From Rhizocola hellebori (GTDB lineage Bacteria > Actinomycetota > Actinomycetes > Mycobacteriales > Micromonosporaceae), in NCBI RefSeq assembly GCF_016862955.1, contig NZ_BONY01000009.1:1-64000 (forward strand): 64,000 nucleotides of DNA. The letters run 5' to 3'. Positions 51,287 through 59,500 of this stretch are shown here, piece by piece. Each line of letters opens with the position of its first letter. The first letter of the stretch is position 1. The position numbers were made by a program, and so were the translations under genes. The notes under the pieces are model-generated. The model was not told the origin of the DNA, made no database searches, and worked only from the letters and a program-made list of their open reading frames with translations.

Positions 51287-51844
51287 ATGTCATTGCGCTA
51301 TGCCCTGCTGGGTCTGCTCGCCGACGAGCCGGCCAGCGGGTACGACCTGACCAGGAAGTTCGAACGTGCGCTGCAGCGCTATGCCTGGCACGCCCAGCAC
51401 AGCCAGATCTACCCGGAGCTGGGCAAGCTGGCCGCCGATGGCCTGGTCGAGGTGATCGCCGAGGGTGCCCGGGGACGGCGCACCTACGCCATCACCGAGC
51501 AGGGCCGCACCGAGCTGCGCAGCTGGATGCTCAACCCGCCGGACGTGTTCGTGGTGCGCCACGAGTTCGTGCTGCGCCTGTTCCTGTTGTCCACATTGGA
51601 CCCCGAAGACGCGCGGGCCGTGCTGCGCCCGGTGGCGCAGGAGAGCGCCCGGGAGCTGGCCACACTGCGCGAGTCGCTGGACAGGGCCGAAGCCACGGCC
51701 CCGCCGGGCACCGAACTCGCGCTGGGCCGCCTGGTCGCCGAATACGGCCTGCGTTCCTTCCAGACGATGCACGACTGGGCGCTGTGGGCACTCGACCGCA
51801 TCGATCAGGTTGAGGCGGCCAAGGCTGCGCGTCCGGCTGGCTGA
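51287..51844 (+). CDS. PadR-family regulator
   Basis: 185 residues. Winged helix: LRYALLGLLADEPASGYDLT, RTYAITEQGRTEL wing, and a C-terminal Vir-type dimerisation helix region (~95-180) with a long charged segment. PadR proteins repress drug- or phenolic-response genes. The operator lies 36-71 bases upstream. The amidase gene begins 19 bases after the stop, so cotranscription is possible. Confidence 0.93.
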   Translation: MSLRYALLGLLADEPASGYDLTRKFERALQRYAWHAQHSQIYPELGKLAADGLVEVIAEGARGRRTYAITEQGRTELRSWMLNPPDVFVVRHEFVLRLFLLSTLDPEDARAVLRPVAQESARELATLRESLDRAEATAPPGTELALGRLVAEYGLRSFQTMHDWALWALDRIDQVEAAKAARPAG

Positions 51845-51862
51845 GCGCATATTCTGCATGGC

Positions 51863-53272
51863 GTGCCCTGGTTTAGCGCCGTCGACCTATCGGAGCAGAT
51901 CCGTCGCCGGGAGGTGTCCTGCGTCGAGGTGATGCGTGCGTATCTGGAACGCATCGAGGCGCTCAATCCACGTGTCAATGCCATCGTGGCGCTGCGCGAG
52001 CCGGAGGTGTTGCTGCGCGAGGCGTCGGCGCGCGACGAGCAGCTGGCGCGTGGGCAGTACCTGGGCTGGCTGCACGGATTGCCGTTTGCGGTGAAGGATT
52101 TGGCCGCGGCCGAAGGTCTGTTGTGGACGGAAGGCTCGCCGATCTATGCGCGGCGGGTCGCCGAGGCCGACGACGTTTTCGTGCGGCGGCTCAAGGACGC
52201 GGGCGCCATAGTCGTGGGTAAGACCAACGTTCCCGAGTTCGGCCTCGGTTCGCAGACCTACAACCGCGTGTACGGGGCGACCGCCACGCCCTACGACACC
52301 ACCCGCACGGCGGGCGGCAGCAGCGGTGGAGCCGCCGCCGCGCTGGCCCTGCGGTTGGTGCCGGTCGCCGACGGCAGCGACTATCTCGGCTCGCTGCGCA
52401 ACCCGGCCGCGTTCTGCCATGTGCTCGGATTCCGGCCGTCCTACGGCCGCGTGCCCACGCCTGGGTTCGTGGCACACCCGTCGGTGGTGGGGCCGATGGG
52501 GCGCACCGTGGACGACGTGGCGGCGCTGCTGGGCGTGCTGGCCGGGCCGCACGACAGCGCCCCGCTCAGTTTCGCCGCGGGTGCGTTCAGGCCGCGCGAT
52601 GGCAAGCGCCGGGATTGGCGTGGGGTGCGCATCGCCTGGGTCGGTGACTTCGGCGGGTACCTGGCATGTGAAGCGGGCCTGCTGGAGGTGTGCCGAAAAG
52701 CGTTGCGGGTCTTCGAGGATCTGGGCGCTCAGGTGCATGAGGCCGTCCCCGGCTATCCTCCCGAACGGATCTGGGACACCGTGCTGACCTGGCGCTGGTG
52801 GACCTCACTGAAATGGCATGACCTTTACTCCGACCCGGCAACGCGGGCAGAGCTGAAACCAGAGATCATCTGGGAGACCGAGCACGGGCTGCGGCTGACC
52901 GCATTGGACGTGGCGCGGGCGGAGTTGCAGCGCATCGAATGGTACGAGGCGGTGCTGCGCTTCCTGGACAGCTATGACTTCGTCGTCGCGCCCAGCGCGC
53001 AGGTCTTCCCGTTCCCGATCACGACGACGTGGCCCCGCGAGATCGACGGCCGCCCGATGGACAGCTATCACCGGTGGATGGAAACGGTGGCGCCCTGGTC
53101 GATGACCGGCCTTCCGGTGCTGGGCATGCCGGCCGGGTTCGACGCACGCGGGCTGCCGGCCGGGATCCAGCTCATCGGCCGGCCCGGGGCCGACGCTGAG
53201 GTGCTGCACCTGGCCAAGGCCTATGAGCAAAGCACGAACTGGGTCAGAGATCACCCACCGCCGGAGTCATAG
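51863..53272 (+). CDS. amidase-signature hydrolase
   Basis: 469 residues with the Ser-cisSer-Lys triad: Lys78 in FAVKDL, cis-Ser in TAGGSSGGAAAA (153/154) and the nucleophile Ser177 in the altered motif DGSDYLGSLRNPA. The usual family motif is GGGS; here SDYLGS occurs, so the oxyanion loop differs. Family members hydrolyse amides or aryl-acyl amides. GTG start at 51863. It follows the PadR gene. Confidence 0.92.
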   Translation: MPWFSAVDLSEQIRRREVSCVEVMRAYLERIEALNPRVNAIVALREPEVLLREASARDEQLARGQYLGWLHGLPFAVKDLAAAEGLLWTEGSPIYARRVAEADDVFVRRLKDAGAIVVGKTNVPEFGLGSQTYNRVYGATATPYDTTRTAGGSSGGAAAALALRLVPVADGSDYLGSLRNPAAFCHVLGFRPSYGRVPTPGFVAHPSVVGPMGRTVDDVAALLGVLAGPHDSAPLSFAAGAFRPRDGKRRDWRGVRIAWVGDFGGYLACEAGLLEVCRKALRVFEDLGAQVHEAVPGYPPERIWDTVLTWRWWTSLKWHDLYSDPATRAELKPEIIWETEHGLRLTALDVARAELQRIEWYEAVLRFLDSYDFVVAPSAQVFPFPITTTWPREIDGRPMDSYHRWMETVAPWSMTGLPVLGMPAGFDARGLPAGIQLIGRPGADAEVLHLAKAYEQSTNWVRDHPPPES

Positions 53273-53341
53273 CCGCAAGTCGTTATCGGACAGCCGTCAA
53301 TCCGGACGCATTCCGTCCGCAGACCCCTCTACCCTCCTCCC

Positions 53342-54064
53342 ATGACCCAAGCCGAACCGGCGGTGCGCCGGCAAACGGGCAAGAGGAAGGCCGCTGTTGC
53401 CGTGCGCACAGTCGTGCAACGCGGCCCGAAAGACAAGAAGTCGGTGGCGTTCAGCCTCGACTGGCCGGGGTGGAGCCGCGGCGCGCGCAGCGCCGAGCTT
53501 GCCGTGGAAACGCTGGAGTCCTATCGGCAGCGCTACCAGCCGATAGCTGCTCTGGCCGGAATGGCGCGCGAGTTCGGCGCCGCCGGGCCGCTGGACATCG
53601 TCGAGGAGGCGGTCGGGACCGGTTCGACCGACTTCTGGGGCATCTCCTTCTCGCCTGCCGCCACCGAGCAGGATCCGATGGGCCAGGCCGAGCTGGAGCG
53701 CGGGATCACCCTGTTGCGGGCGTGCTGGGCGTTCTTCGACGACATCGCGGCGCGGGTCTCGCCGATAATGCGCAAAGGCCCACGCGGCGGAGGACGCGAC
53801 CGCGACACCATCATCGGCCACACCATCCGCGTCGAGAGCCAGGGCTTCGCCAGGCAGGTCGGCTTGCTCATCCCGGAAGGGCCGGCGCTGAGCTCGGATG
53901 AGCTGCCAAGCTATCGCGAGGACTATGTCGCGGCGATGCGCGCCTACAACGCCGGGGAGTTCAAGCGCATGAAATCGTGGACGCTGCCGTTCCTCATCCG
54001 GCATACGGCCTTCCACACCCTCGACCACGCCTGGGAGATGCAGGACAAGGACCTGTCCGCCTGA
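53342..54064 (+). CDS. DinB-like helical protein
   Basis: 240 residues, no signal. A Lys/Arg N-terminus (~1-35), then helices with LELE/ACWAFFDDIAARVSPIM and a C-terminal His cluster FLIRHTAFHTLDHAWEMQD, with another His in IIGHTIRVES. The H-x4-H-x3-H pattern recalls DinB/YfiT metal-binding four-helix bundles, often damage-inducible or mycothiol-dependent. The fold call is tentative. It precedes the CorA gene by 24 bases. Confidence 0.6.
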   Translation: MTQAEPAVRRQTGKRKAAVAVRTVVQRGPKDKKSVAFSLDWPGWSRGARSAELAVETLESYRQRYQPIAALAGMAREFGAAGPLDIVEEAVGTGSTDFWGISFSPAATEQDPMGQAELERGITLLRACWAFFDDIAARVSPIMRKGPRGGGRDRDTIIGHTIRVESQGFARQVGLLIPEGPALSSDELPSYREDYVAAMRAYNAGEFKRMKSWTLPFLIRHTAFHTLDHAWEMQDKDLSA

Positions 54065-54087
54065 ACCACCGGGTTTAGGGTGATGTC

Positions 54088-55062
54088 ATGCCACCACGTA
54101 CGCGCCTGTACCGCCACGGAACATTGCAGGCCGAGGACTTTCCCGTGGCGGACATCTCCGAGCATCTGGCCGACGACGCGGCCGTGGTGTGGCTGGATCT
54201 GTGCGCGCCGTCCCGCGAGGATCTCTCGGTTATCAGCGAAGAGCTTGGGCTGCATGACCTGGCGATCGAAGACGCGGTGCTTGAGCACGAGCGGCCGAAG
54301 CTGGACCGGTACGGCTCGCACCTGTTTCTGAGCGCCTACAGCGTGAAGCTCGATGAAGCCTCGGGCGCCTTGTCCAAACAGGAGGTCGCCGCCTTCGTCA
54401 CCGGAAACGCTCTGGTCACCGTGCGCAAAAGCGAAGACTTCGACATCGGCCAGGTGGTGGCCAATTGGGACGAGTCGCCGGAGCTGGCCAAGTACGGCGT
54501 CGGGTTCATGCTCTACGGGCTGCTCGATTACGTCGTCGATTCACATTTCGATGCGGTGCAGTCTTTGGATGGGCAGATCGAAGCATTGGAGGACCAGCTT
54601 TTCGATGAGGCGTCCAAGGACAAGGCGTTGCAAAGGCGCACCTTCCAGCTGCGAAAGTCTCTGGTCGTGCTGCGCCGGGTTGTCCTGCCGATGCGTGATG
54701 TGGTCACCAGCTTGCTGCGCCGGGACCTGCACATGGTCGATCCGCAGCTGCAGCCGTATTTCCAGGACGTCTACGACCATGTCCTTCGCGCCACCGAGTG
54801 GACCGAGTCGCTTCGCGACCTGGTGAGCACCATCTTCGAAACCCATCTCACGCTCAGGTCCAACCACGTCAACATCATCATGAAGCAGGTGACAAGCTGG
54901 GCGGCGATCATCGCCGTGCCGACCGCGATCACCGGCTTCTACGGCCAGAACCTGCCCTACCCCGGTTTTGGGCAGTCCCAAGGTTTCTGGACCTCGACGA
55001 TCGTCATCCTGACCCTGTCGGGCTTGCTGTTCGTGCTCTTCCGGCGCAAGGACTGGATCTGA
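54088..55062 (+). CDS. corA: CorA-family magnesium/cobalt transporter
   Basis: 324 residues: soluble N-terminal domain with long stalk helices and two C-terminal TM helices (WAAIIAVPTAITGFYG, STIVILTLSGLLFVLF). The pore signature is YGQN instead of GMN, a substitution I recall in an actinobacterial CorA branch (YGQNVPYPGFG). It should form a pentameric channel. It lies 24 bases after the DinB-like gene; cotranscription likely. Confidence 0.92.
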   Translation: MPPRTRLYRHGTLQAEDFPVADISEHLADDAAVVWLDLCAPSREDLSVISEELGLHDLAIEDAVLEHERPKLDRYGSHLFLSAYSVKLDEASGALSKQEVAAFVTGNALVTVRKSEDFDIGQVVANWDESPELAKYGVGFMLYGLLDYVVDSHFDAVQSLDGQIEALEDQLFDEASKDKALQRRTFQLRKSLVVLRRVVLPMRDVVTSLLRRDLHMVDPQLQPYFQDVYDHVLRATEWTESLRDLVSTIFETHLTLRSNHVNIIMKQVTSWAAIIAVPTAITGFYGQNLPYPGFGQSQGFWTSTIVILTLSGLLFVLFRRKDWI

Positions 55063-55068
55063 AAACCC

Positions 55069-55443
55069 TTACTCGTCTTCGTGCCGGGCGCGAGCCTTGA
55101 GCACAGCCCTGATGACCAAGAGGGCGACCACCGCCACGATCTGCCCACCGATGATTACTTTGTTGATGTCGATGGCGGGCCGCCAGCCGACCTTTCCGTC
55201 CTTGATGACGAAGACCCCCAGCGGCTTGGCGGACACGCCGACCCCGCCGCCTTCTCCCCCGCTCTCGCCCTTCCCGTCGACACCGCCGCCGCCTCCCCCG
55301 CCGCCACTGACTTTGGCGACTGGCACCACGGTTATGCCGTCCTGGCTGATGGGTGAGCCGAATACCTTTTGTGCCGCCGTGCTATCGACGACCTCTTTCA
55401 CTGTCTCCATAACACTTGTCGCGTGGTTTGTCCGTTGCTGCAT
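55069..55443 (-). CDS. GerW/YtfJ-family protein with Gly-rich insert and TM
   Basis: 124 residues: GerW core FGSPISQDGITVVPVAKVS, a Gly-rich stretch (SGGGGGGGG ... GGEGGG) and VSAKPLGVFVIKDGKVGW, then a C-terminal TM (GGQIVAVVALLVIRAVL). The Bacillus homologue is a spore-germination factor. In actinobacteria the role is unknown. It is convergent with corA, six bases apart. Confidence 0.85.
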   Translation of the reverse strand: MQQRTNHATSVMETVKEVVDSTAAQKVFGSPISQDGITVVPVAKVSGGGGGGGGVDGKGESGGEGGGVGVSAKPLGVFVIKDGKVGWRPAIDINKVIIGGQIVAVVALLVIRAVLKARARHEDE

Positions 55444-55527
55444 GGTCGGACTTCCCTTCCCACACCGGCGTTCTGGTTCCTCAACGAGAATACCAGTCAG
55501 GCGTTGGTAAGGATCAATATCCGGGCG

Positions 55528-56370
55528 TCAGTTGCCGTCGTCGCCCGACCATGGCCGCAGCCAACGGGGATCGGGCTCGACGTCGATGGGAACGAACCGG
55601 ATGTCGGCCGACATGCGCATCGAGCTGGTCGTGGTGTCGAAGGTGGCATGCACCAGGTGCGGCGAGTGGATGGCCACATCGCCGGCGGCGAAGTCGGCGC
55701 ACAGCCAGCGCCCGCCCAGCTCTTGCTGGGTCCAGCCGAGGTCGTGGCTGATGGGCCGCGGGTCGTCGGGGCGATCGGTGCGCCTGTTCTTGAGCAGCTG
55801 CAGCTGCGCCTTCGGGAGGCGATGAGAGCCTTCCAGATAGGCGATGCCGCCGGTTGGCACCGGGCAGTCACCGATCGGGATCCACATGGTCAGGACCTGA
55901 TCCGAGCCGCGATCCAGGTAGTCGAAGTCGGTGTGGGCGCGCGAGGCGCGCGGGCCCTGGTGAAAATGCCGCACGATCTGGCGCGGCAGCCGCATCGTCT
56001 CGGCCCCATCGAAAAGCGTCTGCGCCACGGCGAGCAGTCTTTGGTCCTGCACGAAGTCGGCGAACACCTTCGAGCGCACGAAAGCGTGCGCGGGATGACC
56101 GGGATGGCCGTGCGGCGGCAGCCCGGCTGGCGCCTCGCCGGACCAGATTCCTTGCTGTGGCGTGGTTTCCTTCGCCAGGTACGACGGATCGAACATGCCG
56201 AAGTAGGCGCCGCGCAGCCCGATCACGGTGTCGCGGTCCAACACCTGACGCAGCAACACATAGCCGTCCCGGCGAAAGTTCTCCCGCAGCGCCTGCGGAT
56301 CATCGAGACGGGACGTGCGCATGGCAGAGGGCGCGGTGCTCAGGGCGACACCATTGGACGTGACTCGCAT
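55528..56370 (-). CDS. phytanoyl-CoA dioxygenase (PhyH)-family oxygenase
   Basis: 280 residues. Iron facial triad: H146/D148 in ASRAHTDFD and H241 in SPHLVHATFD; a conserved Arg in SADIRF anchors 2-oxoglutarate. PhyH enzymes hydroxylate ectoine, chlorinated amino acids or fatty acyl chains. The HTDFDY motif resembles, but does not match, the EctD signature. It is divergent from a cyclodeaminase/dehydratase operon with a DosR-like box between. Confidence 0.85.
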   Translation of the reverse strand: MRVTSNGVALSTAPSAMRTSRLDDPQALRENFRRDGYVLLRQVLDRDTVIGLRGAYFGMFDPSYLAKETTPQQGIWSGEAPAGLPPHGHPGHPAHAFVRSKVFADFVQDQRLLAVAQTLFDGAETMRLPRQIVRHFHQGPRASRAHTDFDYLDRGSDQVLTMWIPIGDCPVPTGGIAYLEGSHRLPKAQLQLLKNRRTDRPDDPRPISHDLGWTQQELGGRWLCADFAAGDVAIHSPHLVHATFDTTTSSMRMSADIRFVPIDVEPDPRWLRPWSGDDGN

Positions 56371-56458
56371 CGATTCAGGCCTTCCTCGCAACAACTGTGC
56401 ACCCGATCTTCGCCTGGTCGGCCGCGCCCGGTGCAGAGCAATCGTCCCTGTCCGTCTA

Positions 56459-56473
56459 GGGACCAAAGGCCCT
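56459..56473. promoter_or_regulatory. DosR/DevR-like box
   Basis: GGGACCAAAGGCCCT (56459-56473) keeps every conserved base of the DosR core GGGACxxxxGxCCCT. It lies in the 154-base divergent region before the cyclodeaminase start (56525). Dormancy- or hypoxia-response control is inferred. Confidence 0.55.
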
Positions 56474-56524
56474 ACCGCCGTCCCCGGCCTAGGGCAACGC
56501 GGGGCATGCGAGCTAGCATCCGTT

Positions 56525-57511
56525 ATGCAGCTATTGGTGCTTGGGCACGACGAAGTCACGCAGTTGTTGCCGATGACGGAGTGCATCGAGGTCATGCGCG
56601 ACGCGCTGCGAAGCCTGGCCGCCGGTGACGCCCGCCAGCCGTTGCGGTCCACGATGATGGTGCCCGGCCTTCCCGGATTCCTCGGCCTCATGCCCGGCTA
56701 TGTGGGCGGGCCGCAACCGTGCCTGGGCATCAAGTTCCTCGGCATCTTTCCCGGCAACCCGGCCGTGGGCAAAGACCCCCATCAGGGTGTCGTGATGGTG
56801 CTCGACGCGGCGACCGGCGAGCCGAAGGCGGTGCTCGATGCCTCCGCGATCACCGCGATCCGTACCGCGGCCGTGTCGGCGGTGGCCACCGATCTCCTGG
56901 CCCGCGAAGAAGCCGCCACGCTGGCCGTCATCGGGACAGGCGGGCAAGCCGTGGCGCACGTGCGGGCCATCGCGCAAGTCAGAGCCTTGACCGAGGTCCG
57001 GCTGGTGGGCCGCGACAGCGTTCGCGGGCAGAACGCGCAGGCAGGTCTGGCCGCACAGCTGAGAGTGCCGGTGCGGTTCGGCACGGACTGCCAAGCCGCG
57101 CTCGACGGCGCCGACATCGTGGTCACGGCGACCAACTCGCCCGTACCGGTGCTGCGCCACGACTGGCTCAGCCCCGGCGCACACGTCAACGCGGTCGGCG
57201 CGTGCCTGCCCAGCCTGCGTGAGCTCGACACCGCGACGGTGGTTGCCGCACGGCTGTTCACCGACCGGCGTGAGTCGGCGCTCAACGAATCCGGTGACTT
57301 TCTGATCGCCGCCGCGGAATCAGGCATCGACGCCGATCACATCGTCGCCGAGCTGGGCGAGGTGCTGGCGGGAACGGCAGCCGGGCGCACCTCGGCCGGG
57401 CAGCTGACCGTCTTCGAGTCGCTGGGGCTGACCGTGGAGGACCTGGCGGCGGCGGCGCAAGTCTGCGCGCAGGCGGAGCGGCTGGGGGTCGGCACGCGGG
57501 TCGCGTTCTGA
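56525..57511 (+). CDS. ornithine cyclodeaminase/mu-crystallin-family enzyme
   Basis: 328 residues. N-terminal substrate region with TECIEVMRDALRSLAAGDAR, NAD(P) site IGTGGQAVAHVRAIA (~137) and GAHVNAVGACLPSLRELD. Family members include ornithine cyclodeaminase, alanine dehydrogenase, iminosuccinate reductase (BhcD) and EutC. It is followed by a PLP dehydratase after 12 bases. The pair resembles EutC/EutB in ectoine breakdown or BhcD/BhcB of the beta-hydroxyaspartate cycle. Confidence 0.9.
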   Translation: MQLLVLGHDEVTQLLPMTECIEVMRDALRSLAAGDARQPLRSTMMVPGLPGFLGLMPGYVGGPQPCLGIKFLGIFPGNPAVGKDPHQGVVMVLDAATGEPKAVLDASAITAIRTAAVSAVATDLLAREEAATLAVIGTGGQAVAHVRAIAQVRALTEVRLVGRDSVRGQNAQAGLAAQLRVPVRFGTDCQAALDGADIVVTATNSPVPVLRHDWLSPGAHVNAVGACLPSLRELDTATVVAARLFTDRRESALNESGDFLIAAAESGIDADHIVAELGEVLAGTAAGRTSAGQLTVFESLGLTVEDLAAAAQVCAQAERLGVGTRVAF

Positions 57512-57523
57512 CAGGATGTCGGT

Positions 57524-58477
57524 GTGCTTCCCACGATCGAGCAGATCATGGCCGCCCGCGGCGCTATCGCCGGGATCGCCATGCGCACTCCTCTGGTACC
57601 CCTCAACGCGCCGGTCGATGGCCCGCAGATCTTCTTGAAGCTGGAGAACCTGCAACCCACCGGATCGTTCAAGCTGCGCGGGGCCGCGGCGTTGCTGGCC
57701 GACGCGAAACCCGAGGAGCTGGCCGAGGGGATAGTCACCGCCTCGGCGGGAAACATGGGCAAGAACGCGGCCTGGTTCGCCCGCCGCCTGGGCGTGCCGT
57801 GCACCGTCCTGGTGCCGCCGACCGCGCCGGAGGCGAAGATTTCGGCCATCCAGCACCTCGGCGCGCACGTCATGAAGGTAAGCGCCGACGACTGGTGGCA
57901 GGCGTTCGAAACCCGGCGCGCCGAAGGCGTCGACGGCGTGTTCATTCACGCCTTCGACGACCCGGCGGTGATGGCGGGCAACGGCACCATCGGCCTGGAG
58001 ATCGCCGAGGAGCTTGCGGACGTGTCGGCTGTCCTGGTGCCGTGGGGCGGCGGCGGTTTGAGCTGTGGCATCGCCACCGCGCTGCGGTCGGTGTCGCCCG
58101 CTACCAAGGTTTTCGCCGCCGAGGTCGCCACCGCGGCGCCTTTGCACGCCGCGCTGGCCGCGGGCCTACCGGTCACCGTCGACTTTGAACCGTCGTTTGT
58201 GGACGGAATAGGAAGCAAGACCGTGCTGGCGCCGATGTATGAGCGCGCGGTCGAGCTGGGCATCGACGCGCTCGTCGCACCCGTGGCCGAGGTGGCGGCG
58301 GCGTTGCGCACCCTGCTGGAACACAACCGGGTCCTGGCCGAGGGAGCGGGCGCCACTGGCGTGGCGTGTGCCCTAGCCGCGGCACGCGACGGCCGCTTCG
58401 GCGCCGGCGACACCGTGGTCTGCGTCGTCTCCGGCGGCATGATCGGGCTAGACACCCTAGCCGGCCTGCTGGCCTGA
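57524..58477 (+). CDS. PLP-dependent threonine dehydratase-like enzyme (fold type II)
   Basis: 317 residues. PLP-Lys50 in TGSFKLRGAAAL, the tetra-Gly phosphate loop GGGGLSCGI and late VVCVVSGGMIGL. No ACT domain, so it is a catabolic-type enzyme. Candidates are Thr/Ser dehydratase, hydroxyaspartate dehydratase or EutB. It starts 12 bases after the cyclodeaminase and forms an operon with it. Confidence 0.9.
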   Translation: MLPTIEQIMAARGAIAGIAMRTPLVPLNAPVDGPQIFLKLENLQPTGSFKLRGAAALLADAKPEELAEGIVTASAGNMGKNAAWFARRLGVPCTVLVPPTAPEAKISAIQHLGAHVMKVSADDWWQAFETRRAEGVDGVFIHAFDDPAVMAGNGTIGLEIAEELADVSAVLVPWGGGGLSCGIATALRSVSPATKVFAAEVATAAPLHAALAAGLPVTVDFEPSFVDGIGSKTVLAPMYERAVELGIDALVAPVAEVAAALRTLLEHNRVLAEGAGATGVACALAAARDGRFGAGDTVVCVVSGGMIGLDTLAGLLA

Positions 58478-58525
58478 CCACGCCCGGCCGGTGGATGTTG
58501 TCCACCGGCCCTATGCTGACCGGCT

Positions 58526-58759
58526 ATGGAAATGCTCATCCCGGTCGTGTTGATACTGGCAATTCTCGCGTTCGCGCTGGGCACGGCGCGCGACAAAAGT
58601 CTCGCCAGGAAGATCGGCGGCGAGGTCAACGCGCAGACGCCGCCGGAGGATCCGGTGGTACTGATGGAAAAGCTGCACCAGCTGCACAAGGCGGGGGCGC
58701 TCACCGACGCCGAGTACGAGGCCCAGAAGGCGAGGATCCTCAACGAGCCCCGGGGTTGA
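58526..58759 (+). CDS. small SHOCT-domain membrane protein
   Basis: 77 residues: one N-terminal TM (LIPVVLILAILAFAL), a short linker and a C-terminal SHOCT motif LHQLHKAGALTDAEYEAQKARIL. SHOCT domains occur at the ends of small membrane or oligomerising proteins. The stop codon overlaps the operator of the next gene. Confidence 0.85.
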   Translation: MEMLIPVVLILAILAFALGTARDKSLARKIGGEVNAQTPPEDPVVLMEKLHQLHKAGALTDAEYEAQKARILNEPRG

Positions 58760-58785
58760 TAGGCAAGTGGCTACTTGCCTATAGT
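58756..58785 (+). promoter_or_regulatory. ArsR promoter and operator, leaderless start
   Basis: A -35 TTGATA (58756-58761), 18-base spacer and -10 TATAGT (58780-58785) place transcription start at the GTG 58793. Perfect 10-bp arms ATAGGCAAGT (58759-58768) and ACTTGCCTAT (58773-58782) lie between the two elements. Confidence 0.75.
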
Positions 58786-58792
58786 GGGTGGC

Positions 58793-59077
58793 GTGGGTGA
58801 TGTCTTCAAGGCGCTGGCCGACCCGACCAGACGCACGATCCTGGACGAGCTGGCCGAGCGCGATGACCAGACGCTGTTCGAGATCTGCGGCCGGCTGGCC
58901 ATGAAGCACCAGCTCACCTCCTCGCGGCAGGCGATCTCGCAGCATTTGGAAGTGCTGGAGGCCGCCGGCCTGGTGCGCACGCGCCGCGAGGGCCGCTACA
59001 AATTCCACACCCTCGACGCCAGCCCGCTCGAGCAGATCGCCGAGCGATGGATCCGCAAGCCGCAGGAGAAGCCATGA
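58793..59077 (+). CDS. ArsR-family regulator
   Basis: 94 residues: DVFKALADPTRRTILDELAE opening, recognition helix SSRQAISQHLEVLEAAGLVR and wing TRREGRYKFHTLD. No metal Cys motif. The stop overlaps the VOC gene by four bases (ATGA). A perfect inverted repeat sits on the promoter, so autoregulation is very likely. Confidence 0.93.
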   Translation: MGDVFKALADPTRRTILDELAERDDQTLFEICGRLAMKHQLTSSRQAISQHLEVLEAAGLVRTRREGRYKFHTLDASPLEQIAERWIRKPQEKP

Positions 59078-59460
59078 GAATCAACCTCGCCAGTGTCTAC
59101 GTCGACAACCAGGACAAGGCGCTGGCCTTCTATACCGACGTGCTCGGCTTCGTGAAGAAGACGGAGGTGCCGGTGGGCGAACACCGATGGCTGACCGTCG
59201 TCTCGCCCGACGCGCCCGACGGCGTCGAGCTGCTGCTGGAACCCGATGAGCACCCGGCTTCCAAGGTCTACAAGGCGGCCCTGGTCGGCGACGGCATCCC
59301 GTTCACCTCGTTCGCCGTCGACGACGTGCAGGCCGAGTACGAGCGCCTCACCAAGCTGGGCGTGACGTTCACCCAGCCGCCGCTGGACATGGGCCCGGTC
59401 ACCACGGCCGTGCTCGACGACACCTGCGGCAACCTGATCCAGATCGCCCACCAGAAGTAA
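59074..59460 (+). CDS. VOC-family (glyoxalase-like) protein
   Basis: 128 residues: RINLASVYVDNQDKALAFYT, then the linked beta-alpha-beta half ending TTAVLDDTCGNLIQIAHQK. Such proteins act as dimers; the Glu/His ligands are not clearly assignable here. It is the coupled partner of the upstream ArsR regulator. Confidence 0.9.
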   Translation: MRINLASVYVDNQDKALAFYTDVLGFVKKTEVPVGEHRWLTVVSPDAPDGVELLLEPDEHPASKVYKAALVGDGIPFTSFAVDDVQAEYERLTKLGVTFTQPPLDMGPVTTAVLDDTCGNLIQIAHQK

Positions 59461-59500
59461 GCCTTCTGCATTTCGGGGTGTGCTCGCTACGCTCACCGGC

